A stretch of 64,000 nucleotides of DNA, from positions 4,847,001-4,911,000 of the forward strand of contig JAJFPB010000002.1 in assembly GCA_020881915.1 (NCBI GenBank), in the 5' to 3' direction. This document shows, piece after piece, positions 33,907-44,536 of this stretch; within the stretch, counting starts at the first letter, position 1, and the number at the start of each line of letters is the position of its first letter. A program made the translations under genes and the position numbers. The DNA comes from Paramyrothecium sp. XJ0827. Lineage: Eukaryota; Ascomycota; Sordariomycetes; Hypocreales; Stachybotryaceae. A model generated the notes under the pieces. That model was not told where the DNA came from, searched no databases, and saw nothing but the letters and a program-made list of their open reading frames with translations.

Positions 33907-36064
33907 TCAAGCAATGCACTCTCGGCTCAAAGCACGGCAGGAATCGCATTTTCCACCAGGGTTTGGATCGTAGCCGCTGCAGACGAACTTAGGTTGAGGG
34001 GTTAGCAAGGTACAGATACCCAAAGAAGCAACCAGTTTTGACTGGCATCAACTTACCCCTTCGAGTTTGCAGTAGGCGCAAGGAATATTGCTACTGGGTG
34101 CTCGAGATGAAGGCAACCCTTCTCTTAAGAACTTTTGAAGAATTTCAAGATCACCAGTTGAAGCTTCTTGGGTAGAGGATATGTTCTCAGGAGCCGATTG
34201 GGGAGGGCTTGGAGACTTCGTCTCAAAAGTCTGGTTTTCGGATATCTTGCCAGACTTTTCCTCGCTTCCCAATTTCGGTTCCGTTGAGTTTCCCTTCCCT
34301 GAAACCCTAGCCGAATCCGCCTTTCGAGCTATATCCTCCCACTCAGGATGCCCTCGGTCGCGATGCCCAGTGTAGTAGTTCTGAATCTAAGAGCTGTGAG
34401 CGACCTAGCAGTGCTACATGCCATTTGCTTTGAGCTGCTTACCATCGCCGAAGACTTCGTTTTCATTTCTTTGGCAATTGCTGTCCAGTCAGAGCCATAG
34501 ATTGCTAATAACCGCGGAAATTCTCTGCATTCAGGCCTAGACCAATAACTGGACCATGTGGTAGGCAGATGAGGAGAGGGCGGCGACCCTCCCGATGCTG
34601 CAAGACTGGTCGCTGGGATAAGGTTAGTAGCCTGCTCCTGCTCCTGCTCGTCTGACTCGCCAGACGTTGTGGACTCGTTAACATCGTCGGAGAGTGGAAG
34701 GGCGTAAAGCGAGATCTCCTCTAAATGGTATGATAAATGTTTCGTGATCGAAGCTTTGCCATCACCTGTCCTGGAAAGACAGAATGAGCATTCGAAACTC
34801 TTCCACTCCGGCTCCATCTCATGCTCTAGTGCGAGATGCTGGATCCACTCAGTACGTCCCGGGAACGTGCTCGTGCCATAAGAACATTCTTGATAATGGC
34901 AAACCCAAGGTTCGAGATCTGACCACAGGTGCTTCCTAACAATGGTTAGCCTCTATTTAATGGCTTGTGTTTCGACAGGTAACGGACTTCCAGGTCGAAT
35001 TATTCGTGGCGTGTATTTGCCGCCCACATGCTAAACACCCAAAAGAATTACCCTCTCTTGCTTTCGCTGGCAAGGTCGGTACTCGGACAGTATCTCTGCC
35101 CGAATGGCCGTAGGACATGACCGTTTCCGCATATGCGCTGCCTGTGTGAATGGATGTGCCTAGTGCTGAATCATTGAACTTCGACGCCTGTTCCGAAGGA
35201 GGAGGGAGTGTTCCTGCCTCAAGTTCCGTGATATTGTCATCATCTTGCTTGAGAAAGAGATTTTTCTCTCTGACCTTTGTTGTTCTAAGGAATCGTTCCC
35301 AGCTGACCAGAGCAAGGCGGTCCACGAATGTGCTGTCAGCGCGAGGAAACTTATGGCTAATCAAGTCTAGAAAGACAAAATGAGGCTCGACCTTCGCTTT
35401 GCCTCCACTTCCCGCGTCACCAAGCTTGATAAAACTGGGTGCGGGGGACTCTATGAGGGATTTCAGGTCAATCAAGCACTGGACATCGGTCGATAGGTCC
35501 TCCGCAATCTCGACCCAAGAATTGGATTCCGAATCAGATGAAGAACGTGTCTCGGATTTCTCGGATTGACTATCAGATGCTGAGTCATGGATACCGGCTT
35601 CGGCCTCGGCGGCAAGCGCAGCAAGTGTATGGCGTAAGGAACTGGCTCGATCGGTTCTGTCAAGCAATGGGATGAGGCCTGGACGAGACGCATGAGTCGG
35701 TGCGATTTCAAGACAAGGAGATATACAAACGATTAGATAAAGTCACTGCAATGCTGATCAAGGGCTCGAGAACAGCCTGCGACAATTTCGTCGACTGCTT
35801 CAAAGCGTCGTCCAGATTACCGGTGGTGATGCCGTAACCATTGTCCCAAAGAATAAGTGAATGGCAGGAGGCTTCGTATTGTCGAAATACTGGTAAAGGA
35901 AGCCCCGATTTCTTGGACAACTGCTTTAGGCACCTCTTGAATGCGGAGATGCACTCCTCGGAAACGCGACTCGTGACACTTCGTTGGTTGAGCTCTACGA
36001 TCTCACTATTCCACTTCTGCAGGCGGTCTAGATCAAGGGCTTTTGACGGCGCAGATGAAGCCAT
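33907..36064 (-). CDS. Fungal C2H2/SANT protein with a C-terminal Zn2Cys6 motif
   Basis: Probable nuclear regulator of about 640 aa with several introns. The N-terminus (MASSAPSKALDLDRLQKW) is of the helical type found in fungal NLR-associated proteins. A Ser/Glu-rich linker follows, then a cysteine/histidine zinc-finger block spread over an intron (CLACGRQIH, CHYQECSYG, FECSFC, HLSYHLEEI). Next is a Myb/SANT-like segment (WSRPECREFPRLLAIYGSDW, continuing into NYYTGHRDRGHPEWEDIARK across an intron). After the last intron the tail reads CAYCKLEG then FVCSGYDPNPGGKCDSC and ends RALSRECIA. Together these give C-X2-C-X6-C-X10-C-X2-C-X6-C. Stop at 33907-33909. It is divergent from the DUF7580 gene, 252 bases away. 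Some splice sites (donor GTTTGT near 35738, GTCCGT near 34993) are non-standard. Confidence 0.75.
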
Positions 36065-36316
36065 GGACGCTAACACCTCCCAGAAGCTATGTGGCGGTTT
36101 TGACGATCATGCAGCTTAATTGAATGCTGACAGCGGCTCCGCATGCAAGTTGTGGTCATTAAACCCTGGTCAGCCTTGCAGGGTCAGCTGATGCTGCATC
36201 TGCCTGGCACAGCCACAGTCCCGATCGTCTCAAAACTTGTGATTCCAAACTCTCCCTTCGTACCAGATTCATTACTTGGAACAACAGGTGCGCCGTAGTT
36301 CAAATGAACGCCAAAA

Positions 36317-38154
36317 ATGGCGGAACTTGTGTTAGGCACACTGGGCGTTGTGCCGCTCATTGGGCTCGCCATCAAATCCTACAAGGAGCTTAATCATAAA
36401 ATCAAGGCCATACGACATGCTGGCAGCATTGTCCACCGCATCCAGAAGAAATTACGCGTTCAGTACCGCGTATTTGAGAACGAGTGCCAGTTGCTCCTCC
36501 GCGACTGTTTGACCGACGACAATGTGGTCCTCGCGATGCTTCATGATCTAGACCACCGGCATTGGGGCTCATCTTCAATCGACAGAAGTGCGCAAACTAC
36601 TTTGAACAACAACTATGAGGCTTGCGTGGGTCTAGTGAAGGACACTATTGAGGCAATTGAAAGTCTGCAGGGTGAACTGGACCTGTTTGGTAAAAGTAAA
36701 GTAAAATACAAGGTAAGCTAGCACGTTCGTGCCAGAGAGCGCCATGCTGAGGTGGTCTACAGGGCGAAGGCATCAAGGAAAGCTGGAAACAGGCAGAAGC
36801 TGGGCTGCGGGTCTCGTTCAGCAAGCAAAAATACGAACAGGGTATCGCGGAACTCAGAGACGCCAACAACGATCTGAAAAGCCTGCGAGAGCAAATAATT
36901 CAGCTACAGAGGCCGCCTCAAAAGACCTCTTTATCAAAAAGACCAGCCATAGAAAACAATGGATGGATGGACATTGGCAGTGCTTCTAGAGCTCTACACG
37001 AAGCTCTCGTAAATGCATGGTCGTGTGGGCAGTCGAGTCACATTCGCCATTTCGTGAAACTTTTTCTAGACGCCGAGAAGGCCGGTGAGGATGTCCAAAT
37101 GAAGATTGCAATCTTGTGCCATCGGATGGGGCTAGTATCCAACCAAACAGATTTAGTCTTACTACAAGTCAAGTCGAAGCAGATGGTTTGCACCTACCAC
37201 TCTCAAATCCCTCAAAATCTGGGGGCCAGCATTCCGGAAGAGCGACCTCGGAAACTGAAAAAGGTTGTCAGATTTGATCACACAGTGGCTGCACCTGTGG
37301 CGATAGCGGGCCGTCGCGACAGTATGGACCGCAACGAGGTGACCGATATGTCATCAGATCTTCTTAAATCTGGAGACTTTTGTACTGAAATAGCGCACGG
37401 GTATGGGCGGAAGAGCTCAAGTACGAGCATACAGTGCCTCGGTCATTTAGATGTGTGGTCCGGTGAGACTTATCGACACCATTTCTATGCTGCAACAGAG
37501 TACAGTGGATGGAGTCGAAGCACAGCAGATCTTCAAGCCAAGAGTTTGACACGAATGGACAGCATTCTCGACGACTCGACAAAATACAACTTCTCGACTG
37601 TGGACAGACTCAAAATGGCGCGATCATTGGTTTCTGCAGTCCTTAATTTCCATGCTACGCCATGGATGGGGGAGTCTTGGAGGCTCCAGGACTTGTCTTT
37701 CTTCCATGAGACTAATGACATCAGCCGTTCGCTTCGCACACTTCACCTCGATATTGAGGTCCAGCAAAAAGAAAAGGAAAGCGCAGAAGCTAAGCTATCT
37801 AGTGAAGATGTCACGATGTCAACATTGCAAGAGAACGGTATGTCTCAACTTGATGAAGTGGCACGAATTACCTACGGCATCAATAACATTTCACTGCATT
37901 GTCTGGGGGTTGCGCTTCTGCAAATCGACCATTGTCAAAAGTTGGACCCGGCAAACGTTGTCGGCGCTCGGAAACTAGCGAGGTTGAATTCCCTGATGGG
38001 TCCACAGTACCAGGAAATTACAAACAAATGTTTGAGATGCGATTTTGGGTACGGCACAGACCTGAAGAAGAGCCAGCTTCAGAAGGCTGTTTACGAGACG
38101 GTGGTGTGGACGTTGGAGAGCATGATATCAACATTGGACATTGATTATGACTGA
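36317..38154 (+). CDS. DUF7580-type fungal protein (HeLo/NLR-associated kind)
   Basis: 595 aa from exons 36317-36712 and 36763-38154. The N-terminal 130 residues begin MAELVLGTLGVVPLIGLAIK and are predicted all-helical, like the N-terminal domains of fungal signalling proteins. A coiled-coil-like middle (LRDANNDLKSLREQIIQLQ) follows. The C-terminal half has features of the fungal DUF7580 domain: LGHLDVWSG, ARSLVSAVLNFHATPWMGESW, and the ending ISLHCLGVALLQID with a short helical tail. The biochemical role is unknown; the family often occurs near HET and NLR-type genes. It shares a 252-base divergent promoter with the C2H2/SANT gene, which suggests joint regulation. Confidence 0.82.
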
Positions 38155-38606
38155 TCAAAGCTAAAGAAAAATTAGGCCAACACCTACTGGTCATGGAGTA
38201 TTTTTGATCTAGGTGAACAAACCTTTTCCATATAATATCCTTATAAATGCTTAATGAAGAAGCGTGTAGCACTCAACGCAGGGGAATTTTCCAATCCTGA
38301 TCTGCGTAGTTGGGTTGGTGGAGCATCTTATCGTCCAAGATATTCCGACAAAGAACGACTGACATCATGGCTTCCATGCTTTCATCCCGAAGCGATTGCA
38401 ACTTTCGTCAGCAGCACCTGACACAAAAGTTCTGTTAGACTTTTGTCGGTTGTACCCACTATTGTCAGAGGCTGCAATCCTTCCCTGCCACGCAATTCAG
38501 CGAGGGTGAGACACAAAACTACTGCTCAGTGCTCTTTTCAACTGGGAACTTATCCCTCGTCACTTTACTCTTCATTTTATCACCTTCATAATTGACTGTT
38601 GTTAAC
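38155..38606. other. Intergenic stretch, no gene seen
   Basis: 452 bases between the DUF7580 gene and the PAF-acetylhydrolase-like pseudogene. Nothing recognisable. Confidence 0.55.
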
Positions 38607-39751
38607 ATGAAATCTTGCTTCGAACCCAAGATGGAGCACTGTTGCTTCAAGTCTTCGCAGCAATGTCGATTACGGCAACAGCTATTCCTCCTCCCACGGG
38701 TCAGTATGGCGTAGGCGTACGCAAGGTGGTCGTTGAGTATTACAACGATCATGACCCTGTCGCGCCCAACAATGTCAGCACATCTTTTCTGGCCACAATC
38801 TTCTATCCGACAAGTAAATGTGCCAAGGGCGATACTGGACCGTATTTAGATCCTGAGACAGCGGAGCCATGGGAACGCATTTATTATTTTGTTCCAGGAA
38901 CATTGGTTAGTTTGACGTCCACGCTGCAGCGAGACGCGCCGTTTCTAAATGGATCCATTGGTGAATCTCCTTATCCAACCCTCCTTTTCGGACCTGGAGG
39001 GGCCGGCCGGCCCTTCTACTGAGTGCAACGCTAATTTTCTCTCTGATCTGGCGTCCCACGGCTATACTGCTATCGGCTTGGATCACCGATATGAGCAAGT
39101 GTGGCTGAAATACCCCAATGGCACTGGAATTCCGGGCCGGCCGCTTGAGTATCCATGGACCTTGGATGAATACCTCGGGGTATACGATCAGAGGCTCGAA
39201 GACAATCGCGTGTTTCTTGAGAGGCTACCGAGCATTGTCGAGGACCTCAAAGCTCCGATCAACACAACCCATATCGGCACATTGGGTCACTCACTGGGCG
39301 ATGCTGCAGCAATTGAGGCTCTCTTCGATAGCTATGTTGTTAAGAGCGGCATAGACTTGGATGGGGCCCTCTTTGGAAGACCAGCGATCATTCAGTAGAA
39401 TCGAATACTGGCAAGCCATCCATGTTATTAGGCTTTGAAGAACACCTTGACGAGTCACATCGCACATATCCCAGCTTTCAAACGGCTTATTGGCGAGGTA
39501 ATCGCATCAACGGGACTGTTCATAATGACTTCAGCGACGTGACTTTCTGGAAAACTGTTGGTAAGGCTGATCCACCTCTACCTGGTGGGCCAACAATAGG
39601 TACCAGGATGGTGCATATCCTACGTACGCTTGTGACTGCCTTCTTCGATTACACATTACTGGAGGGTGAAGCACCAGCTGTTCTAAATGGACCCATTCAG
39701 GAGTTTCCCGAACTATGGTTTTTTGATGGTGAAGGGCCAGTCAATCAATAG
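38607..39751 (+). pseudogene. PAF-acetylhydrolase-like alpha/beta hydrolase, frameshifted
   Basis: Similarity to secreted fungal PAF-acetylhydrolase-like esterases runs the whole length but in three frames. Segment 1 (to about 39020) has GVGVRKVVVEYY and SPYPTLLFGPGG. Segment 2 (about 39005-39395) has FLSDLASHGYTAIGLDHRYE and the nucleophile motif GTLGHSLGDAAA. Segment 3 (about 39400-39751) has MLLGFEEH, NGTVHNDFSDVTFWKT and a normal C-terminus. Breaks lie near 39000-39020 (in a GGGG/GGCC-rich run) and 39390-39400. A third probable break follows ATG 38607, because the hydrophobic leader lies in another frame. No intron with proper signals spans the breaks. Either a young pseudogene or assembly indels. 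Confidence 0.72.
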
Positions 39752-40412
39752 CTTAGAAACAAAGTCATATTAAGCATGGGGCATAATTGACCCTATGGTC
39801 TAGTCATTTGAGAGCCAAACAGCTGAATATAATTAGATTGAAGCCCGTCGAGTTATTGCGCTGCGAAGCCACTTGGCAGGCCGGTAGCAAAAAGCTCATA
39901 ACGATTCCATTACCGAGCGGATTGATGACTCAAACAAGACCCATTCCACAGTGGAGGAGTTCTTGTCGAGAGGAATGAGGAGGCCTAAGCCCAAATTGAG
40001 ACATGCAGTACCAATGAGGTGAAAGAGTTCCCACCGACTACAGCCCGTCACTCTGGTATACGGGCCGAATAGGTCATAAGATTTCTGATCCCTTGCCTCA
40101 GCTCAAGGTCCCAGGCAAGGCACGAGGTGGCGCAACATGATTTAGCGACCAACAGCCCGGTGCAGCAGGTGTGCAATGGGCAATTTACTCCATCCCGCGG
40201 CGGCGGAAGGCTATGCTGTCGATACCCCATTCCAACCTCGGGACCCCTGCGTCCTATCTCAGTTGGTAGGTGTGGACGGAGGTGAAGGCTCTCAAAACCA
40301 GTAGCGCCAAGCTATGCTACAATTGGTCGCGCCGCATGCCTCCGTGGTGCGGATCCGGCTTGGCACGGTTGCACTCGAACCCCAGACTTGGCAGTCCGAA
40401 TGACGATGCGAA

Positions 40413-40419
40413 TTTAGCC
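40413..40419 (-). promoter_or_regulatory. Candidate XlnR/Xyr1 site
   Basis: TTTAGCC on the + strand is GGCTAAA on the - strand, the core bound by XlnR/Xyr1-type activators of cellulase genes. It lies 232 bases before the GH7 start. The motif is short and can occur by chance. Confidence 0.4.
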
Positions 40420-40531
40420 GATATTTGATGCGCCGGGAAAGCACAGCTTCCGTGTGTCGTCCGGCAATGTCGGCACAAGTTGTGGGTTGTATATTACACA
40501 TGTCAACATTGGAGCGATCATTAGATCCTGG

Positions 40532-40537
40532 TATAAA
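40532..40537 (+). promoter_or_regulatory. TATA box of the GH7 endoglucanase
   Basis: TATAAA 114 bases upstream of ATG 40651, a usual distance for highly expressed fungal cellulase genes. Confidence 0.6.
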
Positions 40538-40650
40538 TGCTAACTGCCATTGTACCCAGTGAACAACCTTGATCAGTTTCACCACGAGTGACCTGTCTCT
40601 TGTGCAAGAGCTCGAATCTAATCCTGCTGTTAGAACTGACCTCCTTCACA

Positions 40651-42190
40651 ATGTCTTTCAAACTCTCTGGTTTTCTCGCCCTCGTGGCTGCCTCCGTCGT
40701 TAGGGCACAGAACCCGGACGACACAGCTGAAGTTCATCCCAAGTTAACCACATACAAGTGTACCACGGCTGGTGGATGTGTTGCCCAAGACACATTGGCT
40801 GTTATTGACTGGAACTACCACTGGTTCCATACGAGCGACTGGCTCTCTTGCACCACCAACAGCGGTATCAACTCGACCCTGTGCCCTGACCAGGCTTCGT
40901 GCACCAAGAACTGCCAGGTACAAGGCGCCGCCAACTACTCTTCATATGGTGTCAGCACATCCGGTGACACCTTGACCATGAACCAGTACATCAAGGGCGC
41001 CAATGGATACCAGAATGCCTCGCCTCGTCTGTATCTCCTCGGAGCGGACGGCAAATACCCGCAGGTCAAGCTTCTTGGCCAGGAACTCACCTTCACTGTT
41101 GACCTATCTACCCTTCCTTGCGGAGAGAACGGAGCCTTGTATCTCTCCGAGATGGACCCAGCTGGTGGACGAAACCAGTACAACACTGGCGGTGCCAACT
41201 TTGGTTCCGGATATTGCGATGCCCAATGCCCTGTTCAGACATGGAGGAACGGAACCCTCAACACTTCCGGTGCTGGTTACTGCTGCAATGAGATGGACAT
41301 CTTGGAAGCCAACTCGCGTGCCAATGCCTTCACCCCTCACCCTTGCGATGGCACCAGGGACTGTGACAAGGCTGGCTGTGGCTTCAACCCCTACTCCCAA
41401 GGATTCAAGAACTACTACGGCCCTGGTGGAACTGTTGATACCAACAAGCGATTCACCGTCGTGACTCAGTTCATAACCGACGACGGCACAACCAAGGGTA
41501 CCCTCAACAAGATTATCCGAAAGTACATCCAGAACGGCAAATTGGTTGCCAGCGCTGTATCTGGAGGCGATGCCATCACGGCAGAAGGCTGTAACGCTTC
41601 TGGCAGTGCTGCTGCTTTCGGCGGCCTCGCCACCATGGGTCAGGCTCTCGGCCGAGGGATGACGTTGATCTTCGCCATCTGGAACGACAACAGCCAGTTC
41701 ATGAACTGGCTCGACAGCGGCGATAATGGTCCTTGCAGCGCAACCGAGGGTGATCCTGCTCTGATCATTAAGAACAACCCGGATACGCATGTTGTCTTCA
41801 GCAACATCCGATGGGGTGATATTGGCTCAACTTTCAGCACGTCTGGCGGCAACCCTGGAACCACTACTATCAAGACATCGACGACGACAAAGTTTTCCAC
41901 CACTACTTCCAAGCCCGCGACCACCAGTAAGCAGGTAATGATTACCACTTCATAGAACTTTGAGCAGGAAACAAAAGTTGACATTCTCTACTCACAGACC
42001 ACCACAACTACCAAGTCCGCATCCGGCCCGACCCAGACGCATTACGGCCAATGTGGAGGTAACGGCTATACCGGTCCCACGGTCTGTGCCAGCCCTTATA
42101 AGTGCACCTTCTCCAACGACTGTGAGTTATCTGCATAGAATTAAGTGAGTCAAGAGACTGACATTTCCAGGGTATTCTCAATGCTTGTAA
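40651..42190 (+). CDS. egl1: Endoglucanase Cel7B-type (GH7) with C-terminal CBM1
   Basis: Secreted retaining endo-beta-1,4-glucanase that cuts cellulose. Exons 40651-41934, 41998-42121 and 42171-42190 close in frame. The signal peptide ([20 protein letters not shown]) is followed by the GH7 core beginning [20 protein letters not shown], as in Trichoderma Egl1. The catalytic triad lies in [17 protein letters not shown]214, D216 and E219. The sequence has the endoglucanase rather than cellobiohydrolase loop pattern. A Thr/Ser/Lys-rich linker joins the CBM1 ([16 protein letters not shown], ending NDWYSQCL). The first intron falls in the linker and the second inside the CBM1 before WYSQCL. The gene symbol is by family similarity; orthology was not tested. 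Confidence 0.95.
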
Positions 42191-43366
42191 ATGAAAAGAA
42201 GAGAATCGGGCTTGCACAGCCGGCGCATTGGAGTGAATTGAGTGGAATTATTGATATCAATGACATATAACCGTACATAAGAAATATGAGCATTGGTGAT
42301 TCATTCACCGATATTTGTCCTTTGTAGTCAAAATCAAGTAAAAGTCTTCCCAACAAAAGCCAGGAGTCGCTTGCCCTGGCTCTTTGTGAGACAAAAGCCC
42401 CCTGCAACAAACTGACACGATCCATCCGAGATTTGGTCAAGCTCATCAGGTGAACACTATCTTCCCTGACGTCCGGCAATTCCGAGACCAGTCATTCCCT
42501 TCGGATTTCGAGTGATTGACTTCTGCGATCGTGGTGGAAGTGTATTCCCTCTATGCCTCATGTCTATAGTGTATCCATGGTCTTCACTCTTGCCTAGGTA
42601 GGAAAGCAATCCATTACACCCGACGTAACGGACACATACCTTATACAGCTCAATAGATAGATAGATAATACTCAACCACATTGAGGGGCGGGGCCGTTGC
42701 ATCCAGTCGAAGCGGTTGCGAGTTAGGCCTTTTTCCCTCCAGAAATGGCAACATGACATTCTCTTTTGAGCTCCCAAAAGATTACCAGACTGGAAAACGA
42801 GGGTCTACCCACATGATGATCAAACCTTTAGCCCATGCCTGTCTATAATATTGTTAATAAGGTTTCGTGGGCAAAGGATTTGGGGATTTAATGGACGTCT
42901 CTTGTTTCCTCTCTTGATTCCCCCCTTATGAACATTTTCTAGATTGCTCTCGAACCAGATTCTTCTATGTTTTAATACAACTGTGAATCGGAGAATAGCA
43001 AACCCTGTCCTCCGAACACTCACCGCTCCGTACAGACTCCGGCCAAGAAGGTCCCATTGGTAGTCAAAATGTGGGCTCCAGCACTTGTTTGGGCCAATCA
43101 AACTGCGAGTATCGGTCAGAGCTGGCTAGCGGCACAAACTAACCAAGTTGTTAATGCATGCCACGTCCCTCTAGGCACCTAAGGTGGGCCCTGTTTATGT
43201 TGTTGTCAAAGAGGCGTTGACCCCCAAGCCCCAGAATATTTCGAACTTGGGATCTTGAACTATCACAGGAGCTCTACTGACCGATATGCCCACCTGAAAG
43301 GTGGATGATAAGCAACGACTCGTATTCCCGTATCCAACATCCAACTCAAGGGACTGGTCACCGAAA
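42191..43366. other. Intergenic stretch, no gene seen
   Basis: About 1.18 kb. Contains a short (TAGA)n run at about 42651-42667. Several short frames have no recognisable content. Confidence 0.5.
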
Positions 43367-44536
43367 ATGAGTAGCGACATCGGAAGCTGGATCCTGGGCG
43401 GCAAGAAGTCGAAGAGCAGAGCCATCAAGGAGGTGGCGAAACTTGGCGGCAGCATGAGCAAGCAGATTCCCGCCGTTGCGAGGACTATTCAAGCAGGCCA
43501 AGGGATCTTAAAGGTTGGAGAAGCAGTCAATAAAGTGGTTGATCTTGCAGGGAATCTGAATGATTTTGTTCCCAAAGCTGGTAATCTGGCCGATAGTGTG
43601 GAAAAGTGCATACCAACCATGCAACTGATCACCAAGTCATTCTGCGATAGCACCAAGCTTTTGACTCATTTCGGCGTGGCTATGACGGTCATGGGACTCG
43701 GAGCGAACATCATCCAGACGTACCAGGGCAATCAAGCCCTCGAGCTCATAGCCGCCAGACTTCAAGACATCTCAACCACCCTCGCTGCGCAAACCGCCCT
43801 TATGGCCCAGAAAGAATTCCCTGGCTATGTTTACAAGATGATTCGAGAACGTCTTGGGCAGACTATGGATGACCAATCCTGCGATCATTGGTTCTTCTTG
43901 TACCATCCCGATGACGACTGGTATCCAGAATTCTACCACCTTTTGGAAAAGAATCCCCTGGAGCCTAGATTCTGCGGCTACACAAACCAACTCGATACCA
44001 TGTTTGTTTTCATGCTGATGGCAAGGAGACGCCAAAGAGAAAAGGAGGAGAAGGCTCGAGAGAAAGGACGGGCGACACGACCCGTCAAGCTGCATCTTAT
44101 CATTCCTGCATACCAGCCGATACTAATTGCTGAGCTATTACGAATCCCGGATGAGATCGGTGACTTTGTCATAGAGGGTCGAATCAACAATCTTAGGGAG
44201 TTTGTTTGGTTTAACTTGCCCGAGGAGCAGAGGTATTATGTCTCTGGCATTGGCCAGTGGACACCACCGGTACAGAGTTGGTGGGAGAAGCTCACGTGGA
44301 ACTTTGGCTTTGCAGAGAAGTCGGCAGTGCCACAAACACGTCGAACTCTGGGCTTCATGGAAGAGGGCCTCGTCGACTCAGTACAAGAGATGGAAAAGTT
44401 ACCGGAAAGTGAGGATGCTGAAGAGACGCTTGCCTTGGCTGCAGTCAACTCTGTCCAGGACAGCACCAAGAAACGCAAAAAAGCAACTCCAATACACCAA
44501 CATAAAAAGCAGAGTAATGGAAAACGCCAGCGTTGA
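43367..44536 (+). CDS. Unrecognised 389-aa protein with a glycine/valine helical N-terminus
   Basis: Intronless. The N-terminal 120 residues contain repeated hydrophobic or amphipathic helices (ILKVGEAVNKVVDLAGNL, and FGVAMTVMGLGANIIQTYQG), which could insert into membranes. The middle (SCDHWFFLYHPDDDWYPEFY) is rich in aromatic and acidic residues. A highly basic segment (ARRRQREKEEKAREKGRA) and a C-terminal Lys/Arg tail (KKRKKATPIHQHKK) look like nuclear-localisation or nucleic-acid-contact sequences. No enzyme motif found. ATG 43367 is the first ATG; the frame before it begins at a GTG. Coding quality is good over the whole length, so I believe the gene is real. Function unknown. Confidence 0.75.
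   Translation: MSSDIGSWILGGKKSKSRAIKEVAKLGGSMSKQIPAVARTIQAGQGILKVGEAVNKVVDLAGNLNDFVPKAGNLADSVEKCIPTMQLITKSFCDSTKLLTHFGVAMTVMGLGANIIQTYQGNQALELIAARLQDISTTLAAQTALMAQKEFPGYVYKMIRERLGQTMDDQSCDHWFFLYHPDDDWYPEFYHLLEKNPLEPRFCGYTNQLDTMFVFMLMARRRQREKEEKAREKGRATRPVKLHLIIPAYQPILIAELLRIPDEIGDFVIEGRINNLREFVWFNLPEEQRYYVSGIGQWTPPVQSWWEKLTWNFGFAEKSAVPQTRRTLGFMEEGLVDSVQEMEKLPESEDAEETLALAAVNSVQDSTKKRKKATPIHQHKKQSNGKRQR

Larger units (their letters stand above)
39752..40650. promoter_or_regulatory. Upstream region of the GH7 endoglucanase
   Basis: 899 bases without a gene. The last part holds a TATA box and a candidate XlnR/Xyr1 site, listed separately. A tRNA-A-box-like string at about 40256-40270 has no matching B box. 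Confidence 0.5.

Noticed and set aside
40256..40330. A possible tRNA (A-box-like TATCTCAGTTGG string)
   Set aside because: No B box (GGTTCGANTCC) at a suitable distance and no cloverleaf could be drawn.
41104..41790. A 228-codon minus-strand frame inside the GH7 gene
   Set aside because: Antisense shadow of the endoglucanase exon, without any motif.
42651..42667. A (TAGA)n microsatellite as a possible regulatory array of GATA sites
   Set aside because: Only about four units; too short and too common to support a regulatory claim.
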